This document shows, piece by piece, positions 55,401 through 64,000 of a stretch of 64,000 bases of DNA (positions within the stretch are counted from its first letter, which is position 1; every line of letters starts with the position of its first letter). Source of the stretch: Porites lobata (lineage: Eukaryota > Cnidaria > Anthozoa > Scleractinia > Poritidae); contig CALNXK010000151.1 in NCBI GenBank assembly GCA_942486035.1, forward strand, positions 911,001-975,000, in the 5' to 3' direction. Under the pieces are notes generated by a model. That model saw only the letters and a list, made by a program, of their open reading frames with translations. It did no database searches and was not told the origin of the DNA. Made by a program: the position numbers and the translations under genes.

Positions 55401-56508
55401 TGCGTACTTAGTTTCGTTCTAAACCCCTGACAGTTCTTATATTTCCTCGAACTTAATAATCAACAGCTTTGCCATCCTGTGAGCAGAGCCTCTTTTTCGC
55501 TTCTACTTGATCGAGGAAGAGCTAGAGAAAAGGAGGCTTTGCATGAGTCGCATCAAAGAACTTGTGAACAAGTCAATCACGTTTTCCCTCGTCAAACTGG
55601 TTTCTCTAATGCGAGCATCCGTTTCAGTTTATAAACCTCTGATGATAACTGAGCCTGTTGTACCCAGCGCACGGCTTTAGGCCTGTGTTCGGAACTGTAT
55701 CCTAGCAACATGCAGCGCATGGTAAAAAAGATCGCCGACTCGAATGGTGCAGTCTTTCTCGAGTACGCTAAAATCAAGCAAGAGAAAGAAAGACTCTGCT
55801 GGTAGGATGCGTCTTTGGGGATACAAGAATGAGTAGATCCCAGTTCTCCTTTTTTTACCCGAACGGTATTATATTGCTCACGAAAAGTACCTTCTCTTTA
55901 GTGATTGTCTGCTTTCACTACACACATTTTCCTGCCTCATAACCAGGCGCATAAGAGAACATGGAAAGGTTTCAGGTAAACGCAAAGGTCAAAGGCACAG
56001 TCCACAATGTGGAGGGGGTTATGATCTAAAGAACGAGTTATACAGTTGCATTAGTGACTGGGCAAGTCTCCCCAATCTTTTAAGGAAACCAATGCAATGC
56101 AAAATTTTTAAGCGGCACTTAAAAGCCAAACATTTCAGTCGATAGCCTTTATATTCGAATCATAGTTAAATCTTTTAGTTTGATTGTATATTTTTTCACT
56201 TACGGCCTTTTTTTAGTCTTTTAGCCTTCTTGCCCTTTAACTTTTCATCCCTTAGCTTTTTATATTTGAGTAATAGTTAAATTTTTAAGACTGATTTATT
56301 GTAATTAGTACTTCTCACATTTTTTAATCTTGGTGTGGACCTCCCTGAAAACCACTAAATGTGACTAGAGCTTCCTCTATAAAGATTATTCAATATTATC
56401 ATTATTTTATAAAAGATAGTACGCGCGTTCTGATTGGTCAAAAACCTATGGTTTATTGTGCCGGTAAACTCACAGTTTTACTTAAAGTTATTTTATAAAA
56501 GCAATAGA

Positions 56509-56675
56509 CCACAATTTCTATGGGTTTATCGGCGTGATAGCCCACTTGGGATAATGGGAGAACATTCGAAAAGCTTGTAAATCACTCGCCTTCGGCTCGT
56601 GATTTACAAACTTTTCTCGTGCTTTTCCAACATCCCGCGTGGGTTATTACGCCGGTAAACCCATAGAAAGTGTGG
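56509..56675. mobile_element. Fold-back MITE, copy 2
   Basis: ACCACAATTTCTATGGGTTTA and TAAACCCATAGAAAGTGTGGT are inverted repeats. Counterpart of 45341-45505. Confidence 0.7.
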
Positions 56676-57040
56676 TCAATTGCTTAATGCTATCATTATT
56701 AAAAAAAGCGGGGTTTGAATGTTCTGTCATCTCTCTAAATTTATCAGGTAAAAATGATTCTTCGTTAAGTGAACTGAGCCAGTAAAATCCCATGAAACAA
56801 CAAAAATGTACTTTAATTTTTGTACTGATCGCGTTGGTTAAAATTTGTTTTGTTGTTAATTTTACGTACAATAAACTCAAGCAAATACATATGAATGGTT
56901 AATAAATACCGCTCTTTCCGTCAAAGACTGAACCTTTTGAGGCACAATAGACATTAAATATTATACATGTGTATGATTTGTTTTAAGGACCGTCTAGTGT
57001 TTTTGGCACTGAGGAATTTTAAGTTGAAAACCATAGTAAA

Positions 57041-57985
57041 CTAACTCGATCGACAGAATAGTTGCCTTAACGTTTTTTTTACAGCTTGCCTTACTTCCCT
57101 GATCTTCCAACAGTACAGGAATGGGTTTAATGACGAGTTTAAATAAAGTAAAGAAACAGTAAATCGTCTAACGAGGTATACCGATAAAGTCATCCCTTGT
57201 TGAGGTGTCAAAGCTACCACTATACCAAACGGCAAATAACATGCAACCAATGTACCCTGCACCCACAGTGTGCTGTACACCGCCTTTCTGTATCGAGCTA
57301 TGTTCAGTGTGATTGCTTGGCTCGGTTGTCCTTGAGCAACGTGGTTCTGAACATGAATTTGATTATGATGCAGAGAAAGGAAAATTTTTGCGTAAGCGAA
57401 GATTGTGGTGATTAGACACAGAGCTGTAATTATGTATTGCCACCATGAAGTTATAAGACGATTCCAAAAGATAGTAGATGCACCGACGATGGAAAAAATC
57501 CATAAATTAATTACAGTTATACATGTTTTTCTATAAGTTACAACTTGTTTGTATCTGAGCCCCAGCAACAAGGTGAGAAGTCTGTCCACACTTATTGCAG
57601 TCAGTGTTACTAAAGACACTACACACAAAATATAACCTGAGAAAACTTCAGCAAAATGTGAGTAATAGCAAATATCCCATCTTTCCTTTAAAACAGAAGT
57701 CAAATAAGTCACAGCCAAAGGATCCAAAATGATACCAACACAGAGATCAGTTATCGCTAGGTTACGATACAGGAGTTTGGACGGCGGATGAAGTGAAGTT
57801 TCCTTGTGTAGGGCAACTAGGATCAGAGTGTTCCCCAGAAATGCAGTAATGGAAAGAAAAATATTAAGAGCTGAAAGAAATGTAAGCTCGCCATCTACAC
57901 CTCTGATAAATTCCGCCAAGCAGAACAGTTCCATGAATGTTTTCTGGTTTTCATCTTCAGTAACGTTTGTCTGAGCCATATTCAT
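57041..57985 (-). CDS. Class A GPCR, type B of unit 2, 314 aa
   Basis: Start ATG 57985 (MNMAQTNVTEDEN); a second ATG is two codons later. N7 sequon (NVT). TM1 FLGNTLILVAL (Asn52); TM2 NLAITDLCVG (Asp80); ECL1 LTSVLKERWDICYY; TM3 end SVDRLLTLLLGLRY (Asp134); TM4 LWIFSIVGAS (Trp162); ECL2 NRLITSWWQ; TM5 ALCLITTIFAYAKI; TM6 CYLP (249-252); TM7 NSSLNPFLYCW (NPFLY 287-291); tail REVRQAVKKTLRQLFCRSS. Type B is set apart from type A by its ECL2, TVSLLY in TM7 and the lysine-rich helix 8. The unit-1 sibling is dead, so this is the only working type-B gene visible. Confidence 0.94.
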   Translation of the reverse strand: MNMAQTNVTEDENQKTFMELFCLAEFIRGVDGELTFLSALNIFLSITAFLGNTLILVALHKETSLHPPSKLLYRNLAITDLCVGIILDPLAVTYLTSVLKERWDICYYSHFAEVFSGYILCVVSLVTLTAISVDRLLTLLLGLRYKQVVTYRKTCITVINLWIFSIVGASTIFWNRLITSWWQYIITALCLITTIFAYAKIFLSLHHNQIHVQNHVAQGQPSQAITLNIARYRKAVYSTLWVQGTLVACYLPFGIVVALTPQQGMTLSVYLVRRFTVSLLYLNSSLNPFLYCWKIREVRQAVKKTLRQLFCRSS

Positions 57986-58011
57986 CTGCGATGAAATGAG
58001 GTGCAAGTGAG

Positions 58012-58057
58012 GGCTTTATTTGAATATCACTCTTTTAATTTTGGGGGAAAGTGATAT
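58012..58057 (-). promoter_or_regulatory. Conserved promoter-proximal block, type-B gene of unit 2
   Basis: On the minus strand ATATCACTTTCCCCC then AAAAGAGTGATATTCAAATAAAG lies ~30-70 bases before the start codon, matching 46858-46898. Confidence 0.4.
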
Positions 58058-58978
58058 GATTCTCACAAGTTTATCACTAATAACTTAAGGCTGTTTATAT
58101 AAATATCATCTTGTTTCTGTCAGCTTATGGTAAAAAGCTGCAGTCAGTCAGAAGACAGTACGCACGTTTTTGTCGGGCTAGACGGGGTTTCAGAAAAGTT
58201 TAATTTGCAGTTGTTCAAGCCAGCTTTGACTATGATGCAGCCTGCATGTTATAGGCTCAGGTGAAACGAACTGGACGGAAGATTTTAATGGCTTTTCATG
58301 TTGTCTGTCCATTAAAAGCTTGACGTATGAGTAATTTGACAGAAAATTCCATTAACACAAACTGTTAAGTTTATAAGCTTGAGTCGTCATCGAACCATTT
58401 TCCCAGGCGTTATATGCATTATTAAACAACTTGCGGTCAGATGGCCGAAAAAAGGCATAATTAGTGATAGCAACAATGGTTTTAAGTTTTGTGCCTGTTA
58501 TGTGAGGCAACTAATTGAAAAACTTCGTAAATGCTTAAAATGCATAACAGAAAGAATCCTCGGCTAGTAGTAGGGTATATTAAGATTTGTCTGCTCACTG
58601 CCATTTCACTGCACTGCATCTACTCTCAAGAGTTATTCCCCATATCTATACTGTGTAAACTAATTATCTAAGCGCATGGCAATTTAATTCTCTTCCCGTT
58701 TTACTGAATTATTGCACTACTAAGCAAAAGCAAAGCAGGTGATGTTATTGTTTGCTTATAACTTAAAGCTTCAAATGGACAGAAAACAAACCTTATTATA
58801 ATATGACTCGTGCATTAATTTTGTATCGGTTGTTCCCACGCCCTACTTTTAAGACATGGAGTCCAATCAATCTGCCCAGATATGTTCATTTACCTGAGCC
58901 CTGTTTTCGGCTTTGTTATAAGCGAATAACAAACACTTCTAGAAAAACCTAAGGAAATAAACGCCATTTTTGTAGAAC

Positions 58979-59030
58979 TATATAAATAAGGAACTGAGAT
59001 CTATTAATTTCCTCTCCCTCTCCCCTGTAG
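58979..59030 (+). promoter_or_regulatory. TATA-box promoter-like block, copy 4
   Basis: TATATAAATAAGGAACTGAG with the same downstream CT-rich run and GATGCGTACATAG; counterpart of 47817. Confidence 0.35.
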
Positions 59031-60099
59031 ATGCGTACATAGTTACGTTCTAGACCCCTGACAGCTCTTATATTTCCTCGAACTTAATAATCATCGGCTC
59101 TGCCATCCTGTGAGCAGAGCCTCTTTTCACTTCTTCTTGATCGAGAAAGAGCTAGTCCTGCCAAGTATGAAGACAAGAAGCCTTAACAGTCTAAACATAC
59201 CAACTTGTTTGGTTTACACCGGGGGGTGCACAGAGTGTGGATGGAGTTGACGGTGAGCGGTCTATATATGTGGTACCTGAACCATTTTCGTCTTAAACAG
59301 AGTCAAGGGTTTGAAGGCCTCGGCGGCACACCTCTACCAAACTTCTCTTGAGTGCCCCCACCCCCCTCCCCCGTCTTAATTTCGGGTTTGTAATGATTGA
59401 CAGAATGAAAACGTCATCATGACACTCGTTTTGATTAAAGAAATTAACGCCTCAAACTGTCATAACTGTATACAAGTGTTCACTATGACATTATTATAAA
59501 ACAGTGCACTCTCTGATGTATATACTACTGTATACTAACAACACACGATTAGCTAAATACATGCAGGAAAGTGAGATCAACAAGAACAGACGATTTAAGA
59601 AAATATGATATTTCTTATGATTAAGCAATGATCAACTGGCCAAATTAACGGGTTCCTGTATTTCTACATAAAACCCAAATAACTAAGCACAGAGGTCGAA
59701 ACAGTTTTCCCACCTCTCTCTTTCGAGATATATGTTCCTTCCTTTTGGCCTCTTTTGTTACCTTTCTATTTCCCTCAACTGACGCACGCAGATTCGCAAC
59801 AGTATTTGGATAAACAAGAACGCTCTTAGTAGCGTTGAGTTTCGCTTGCTTGGAGCCCATGGGGCTTGGTGATAAGTTTTGTTGTCACAGGCGGTGGTGC
59901 TGTCATGCTACTTTTTCGTTTGGAATACAAAAGGAGTGTAAATACTCAAAAAGTGATTGCAAGGAGAGACATGCCGCACATTCGGTTTAGCTTCACACCA
60001 ATGTGAAACTTTTGAGACCTTTTACATATTGATATTGCACCAGTGAGGAGAACTCTTTCAGGAAATTTACACCCAGAACATTGAACGATGATTTTTGCC

Positions 60100-61014
60100 A
60101 GTATAAATATACATGTATATTGATATTGAGAGTCACTCTGAAATGAAATTACTGGGAGTGACCATTGACGAACATTTGAATTTTAGTAGGCATATTGGAG
60201 AGGTATGTAAAAACACATCTAGGAAGGTTGCAGTTTTGATGAGGCTTAGAAACATGTTAACACTATCAGCCAAACTTAAGATTTTCATTTCTTTCATAAT
60301 GCCTCAAATTACATACTGTCATACAGTGTGGCATTTCTGTAGGGCGTCGGATAGCAGAAAGATGAAGCGAGTACAAGAGCGAGCGTTAAGAGCCGTCTAC
60401 TGCGATACGAGAAGTTCATACGATGAGCTCTTGAAAAAGGCTAAACTCACGACATTAGGCTGTCGCCGATTGCAGGACATAGCCATAATTACGTATAAGG
60501 CAAAGTACAATATATGCCCTCCGTACAAAAAGGACATTTTTAAGCTCGATAAACCTCGCTACGGGCTCAGAAATTCTAGTGACTTTTTTATTCCTCGATA
60601 CAACACAACAACTTACGGGAGACATAACCTAAGATACGTGGGCTCAGTAATATGGTCTAAACTAAGCAAAACGCAAAATCAATTTACAGCTTTAAAAAGA
60701 AAACTCTTAAGGTAGATCTTGAACAAGTAATCACAGAGGGCTGTAAAAACTGCTTTCTATGTTGTACATAAATGAAAAAGGACACCTCTTAATCAATGAG
60801 TATTATTTTATATGATAAATCCGAATACGTTTTCTCGACATTTTTTTTAGGATGTATATTTTTGTAAATTTTATTCTTTGTAAATATTTTTTTTATATTA
60901 ATTAGTTGGAGCTGATAGTATTTTAATTTAGTGTCCCATGTTAGTAGGCCTTACATGGCCAGCTAGAAAACCTGACACTGAAAATGTTTATCATCATCAT
61001 CATCATCATCATCA
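60100..61014 (+). mobile_element. 5'-truncated LINE with TCA tail, copy 2 (better preserved)
   Basis: An open frame from 60113 (200 codons) includes KLLGVTIDEHLNFSRHIGEV, a typical start of the region after the reverse transcriptase palm in CR1/jockey-like LINEs, then KNTSRKVAVLMRLRNMLTL and RVQERALRAVY. A 3' UTR and (TCA)n tail (60988-61014) follow. Counterpart of 49400-50292, without its 7-base deletion. Confidence 0.82.
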
Positions 61015-61100
61015 AATGAGGCGCAAGTGAGGGCTTTATTTTATAGATATCGCTCTTTTACTTTGATATGATTCGCACAAGTTTATCACTAATAACTTAA
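61015..61100 (-). promoter_or_regulatory. Ghost GPCR locus 2: receptor 5' flank without its coding region
   Basis: Same arrangement as at 50293: the LINE-B tail is directly joined to AAATGAGGCGCAAGTGAGGG and the receptor promoter-proximal block. The coding region was lost before the units were duplicated, since both units share the junction. Confidence 0.7.
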
Positions 61101-61795
61101 GGCTGTTTATATCATTATCATCGTGTTTCTGTCATCTGATGTTAAAAAGATGCAGTCAGTCAGAAAACAGTACGCACTTCTTTGTCGGGCCAGACGGGGG
61201 TTCAGAGAAGTTTTGTAGTTGTTCAAGCTAACTTCAAACTATGATGCAGCCTGCAAGTGCCATGCAGGCTCAGGTGAAACGAACTGGACGGAAGATTTTT
61301 AATTAATGGCTTTTCATATTGCCTGTACATTAAAAGCTTGACGTATGAGTAATTTGGCAGAAAATTCCAATAACACAAACTGTTAGGTTTATAAGCTTGA
61401 GTCACCATCGAACCATTTTCCCGCCAAGGCGAGTGTTATATGCATTATTAACCAACTTGAGGTAAGATGGCCGAAAAAAGGTATAATTAATAACAGCAAC
61501 AATGGTTTTAATTTTTGTGCCTGTTATGGGAAACAACTAAGTGAAAAACTTCGTAAATGCTTAAAACCATAGCGGAAAGAAACTTCGCCTAGTAGTAGGG
61601 TATATGAAAATTTGTCCGCTGACTGCTTTTCGACTGCTCCCTCAACCCTCGCGTGTCTCCGTCGCGCGCGCCCCTTCTTTCTTTCGCCCACTACTTCCAA
61701 GCGCCTGCTACGCAGGCTGGGAAAGATTAGGAATGATTTCGAGGTCCAAAACACGAACGTGCTCCACTCCCGGGTTTCACAACTTGACAATCCAT

Positions 61796-62602
61796 CTACT
61801 ATCACCTACATAATATCAGACAAATAAGGAAGTTCTTGACGCCTGCTTCCACCAAACGGCTCATTGTACAAGGCGTGATCATAGCACGCATTTATAATTG
61901 CAACGGTCTTCTCTATGGTGTACCAGCTGTGTATCTTTCTAAATTGTAACGTCTTCAGAATTCCGCAGCGCGACTTATCACCCATACACCCAGATACTTG
62001 CACATTACCCCAGTGCTGCTTGCACTGCATTGGTTACCGGTGAAGTTCCGAATTTGCTATAAAATCGCTGGGATCTCTTTCAAGGCTATTCACAATCTGG
62101 GGCCTGCGTATTTAAGTAATCTCGTAAATATTAAACGATGTTCTTGCTCTAACCTGCAGAGTAATGTGGGCGTTATTTTGCAAGACCCTATCGCTAAGTT
62201 CAAATGCACTCTTAGGGACAGAGAAAATTTACTGCAGCTGCTCCAAAGATATGGAACGGTTTACTGGACTACTTTGGGAAAGAGAATGATTTTGGATATG
62301 TTTAAGAGGCTCATTAAGACGCACTATTTTAAAGAGGCCTATAGCGCCCTGTCTTGAGCTATCTATGGTTTTTATTTTCTACTTTTATCTTCTATTTTTA
62401 CTTCTTACTTGTTATGAGTTATGCTAAATTAACTATTAGGAAGGAAATGTAACAAATTATTAAGCTTTAGTATATAGAGAGTATGTAATATATCTTTTGT
62501 TTTAGTCATATTCGAATGTTATGCGCATTTGATCATATTTTTCAATGGTAAAATGCGCAATAAAAGCAATGAATATTATTATTATTATTATTATTATTAT
62601 TC
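61796..62602 (+). mobile_element. 5'-truncated LINE (CR1/L2-like), copy 3
   Basis: Broken frames include YLHNIRQIRKFL-like, LLALHWLPVKFRICYKIAG and KAIHNLGPAYLSNLVNI (61998-62357), then an AATAAAAGCAAT segment and (ATT)n tail. Counterpart of 40630 and 51069 in the third unit. Confidence 0.8.
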
Positions 62603-62901
62603 TTTTTAACTTGTTTTTCCTTTTGATATCAGAGACTGATTGGTAATGACTTAATTTAAAACTCTGGACTGCCTGCAAGAGTTAGTGACCGCATCCGAGC
62701 CGCAAGGAATGTATTTGTGAAAACGTTATTGACTCAGTGATTGCTATTTTTATCAATTTATACTATTCTTAATGTTATATAGTGCTTAATTCTAACTCCA
62801 AATATTTCTGTAAATTATGTACATACTTTTTAAAGTTGAATAAATTTATTATTAATTATTATTATTAATTCTTCTTATTATTATTATTATTATTATTATC
62901 A
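62603..62901 (+). mobile_element. Second LINE 3' end nested in the ATT tract
   Basis: About 300 bp lies between two (ATT)n tracts and is absent from units 1 and 2. It ends AAGTTGAATAAATTTATTATT plus ATT repeats, like the 3' end of another truncated LINE that landed in the tail of the first. No coding sequence is recognised. Confidence 0.5.
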
Positions 62902-63142
62902 TTACAACGGAAGTCGTCACGATTGTTATCCCCAGTTTCCCCGGTCTCAGCTAGGAACCTCTGGGACCATGGCCGACCATTTGGGGAAGACCGACGGAAA
63001 AAAAAAACGGCTAAAGTTTTAGGTTCTCGCTTTGCTAAAGCAAGTTCGACTAATTAAACGTCAGTTGATAAGACATGCAAAAAGAAAACGAGTACTTGTA
63101 GTTATTTAACAGTATGATTTTTCAGCTGAAAAGCATAATAAA

Positions 63143-64000
63143 CTAACTCGATCGACCGAAGAGTTGCCTTAATGTTTCTTTTACAGCTTCTCTTACTTCA
63201 CTGATCTTCCAACAGTACAGCAAGGGATTTAAAGACGAGTTTAAATAAACTAAAGTAGCCGTAAACTGCCAAGCACGATATGCAGATATAGGTATCCCTC
63301 TTTGAGGCATCAAAGCGACCGCTGTAGAAAACGGCAGATAACAAACAACAAATGTTCCCTGCACCCACAGTGCACTGTAGACTGCCTTTCTGTATCGAGC
63401 TATGTTCAGTGGAATTGCTTGGCTCGGTTGTCCTTGAGCAACATGGTTCTGAACATGAATTTGGTTATGACGCAGAGTACAGAAAATTTTTGTGTAAGCG
63501 AAGATTATAGTGACTACACAAAAAGCTGTAACTATGCGTAGATACCATGTGTTTATAAATAGACTCCAAATCATGGTAGATGCACCAACGATGGACAAAA
63601 TCCAAAAACCTATCACAGTTATACTCGTTCTTCTTAAAGTTACAACTTGTCTGTATCTGAGCCCCAGTAACAAGGCGAGAAGTCTGTCCACGCTTATTGC
63701 CGTCAATGTTAAGGCAGACACTACACACAAAGTATAAGCTAAGAAAGCTCCTGTCCGAAGTGAATAATAGCAAATATCCCATCTTTCTTTCACAACAGAA
63801 GTCCAATAAGTTACATGCAAAGGCTCCACAATGATACCAACACAGAGATCAGTTATCGCCAGGTTACGATACAGGAGTTTGGACGGCGGATGAAGTGAAG
63901 TTTCTCCGTGTAGGGCAACTAGGATCAGAGTGTTCCCCAAAAATGCAGTGATGGAAAGAAAAATATTTAGAGCTGAAAGGAAAATAAGCTCGCCATCTAC
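63143..64000 (-). CDS. Class A GPCR, type A of unit 3, partial (5' end outside window)
   Basis: The frame is open to the last base: VDGELIFLSALNIFLS just before FLGNTLILVAL shows that only ~27 N-terminal residues are missing. TM2 NLAITDLCVG; ECL1 WTSVVKERWDICYY; TM3 end SVDRLLALLLGLRY; TM4 GFWILSIVGAS; ECL2 SLFINTWYLR; TM5 AFCVVTIIFAYTKI; TM6 CYLP; TM7 NSSLNPLLYCW; tail SEVREAVKETLRQLFGRSS with a normal stop. No lesion is seen in the visible part, so it is a probable third working type-A gene. Confidence 0.92.
   Translation of the reverse strand, partial: VDGELIFLSALNIFLSITAFLGNTLILVALHGETSLHPPSKLLYRNLAITDLCVGIIVEPLHVTYWTSVVKERWDICYYSLRTGAFLAYTLCVVSALTLTAISVDRLLALLLGLRYRQVVTLRRTSITVIGFWILSIVGASTMIWSLFINTWYLRIVTAFCVVTIIFAYTKIFCTLRHNQIHVQNHVAQGQPSQAIPLNIARYRKAVYSALWVQGTFVVCYLPFSTAVALMPQRGIPISAYRAWQFTATLVYLNSSLNPLLYCWKISEVREAVKETLRQLFGRSS

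Larger units (their letters stand above)
50635..61014. repeat. Tandem GPCR unit 2 (~10.4 kb)
   Basis: Colinear with unit 1. Differences seen: a 780-bp element inserted at 54513-55292, losses around 59230-59280, a longer (ATT)n tail at 51847-51893, and an intact type-B receptor. The third unit begins at ~61365. Confidence 0.85.

Noticed and set aside
1..64000. tRNA, rRNA, CRISPR array, replication origin, bacterial operon signals
   Set aside because: I looked for tRNA-like cloverleaf arms with A/B boxes, evenly spaced repeats and clustered same-strand genes with ribosome sites and found none that hold up.

Overview
The window looks like nuclear DNA of a cnidarian, most likely a stony coral (inferred; no diagnostic marker gene is present). 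It is AT-rich and gene-poor, full of short inverted-repeat transposons and 5'-truncated LINEs. Its dominant content is a tandem, intronless family of rhodopsin-like (class A) GPCR genes. Nothing bacterial is visible: no operons, Shine-Dalgarno spacing, CRISPR or rRNA.

Main theme: one GPCR subfamily at every stage of birth and death. Intact genes, all on the minus strand, are at 32437-33375, 37776-38702, 41758-42687, 52130-53068 and 57041-57985. A sixth runs off the right edge (63143-64000). Broken copies lie at 8551-9158, 12117-12550, 17623-19860 (split by an insertion), 19861-20628 (carries a MITE), 22908-23560, 24270-24838, 30543-31260 (plus strand, inside an inversion, with its tail left at 27792-27839) and 45884-46826. 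Small relics of a more divergent copy are at 29011-29073 and 35397-35770. Two loci (50293 and 61015) keep a GPCR-type 5' flank but have a LINE end where the coding region should be.

Layout. 1-5.2 kb: flank repeats shared with 33.8-37.7 kb, carrying a hAT-like element. 5.2-6.8 kb: a degraded, unrelated multi-exon gene. 8.1-12.1 kb and 23.8-27.8 kb: direct copies of a ~4-kb segment with a shared truncated pseudogene. 12.6-17.4 kb: an island without GPCR sequence that contains a short secreted, cysteine-rich peptide gene (14838-15038) among several MITEs. 17.6-23.6 kb: three ruined GPCR copies. 27.84-31.26 kb: an inverted segment. 32.4-38.7 kb: two intact receptors and their flanks. 40.3 kb to the end: a tandem array of ~10.3-10.7-kb units, each with a type-A receptor, a type-B receptor, a ghost receptor locus and two LINE remnants. 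Two full units and the start of a third are visible.

The receptors share a short N-terminus with an N-glycosylation sequon, seven predicted membrane helices, LAITD in TM2, DRL in place of DRY, CYLP in place of CWxP, and NPLLY/NPFLY in TM7. Extracellular loop 2 is very short and lacks cysteine, and TM5 lacks the usual proline in most copies. These traits recall the melanocortin/S1P/cannabinoid side of the MECA receptors, but no ligand can be named. The secreted peptide, with a CC-x5-CC core and a terminal Gly-Lys amidation signal, is the most distinctive non-receptor gene.
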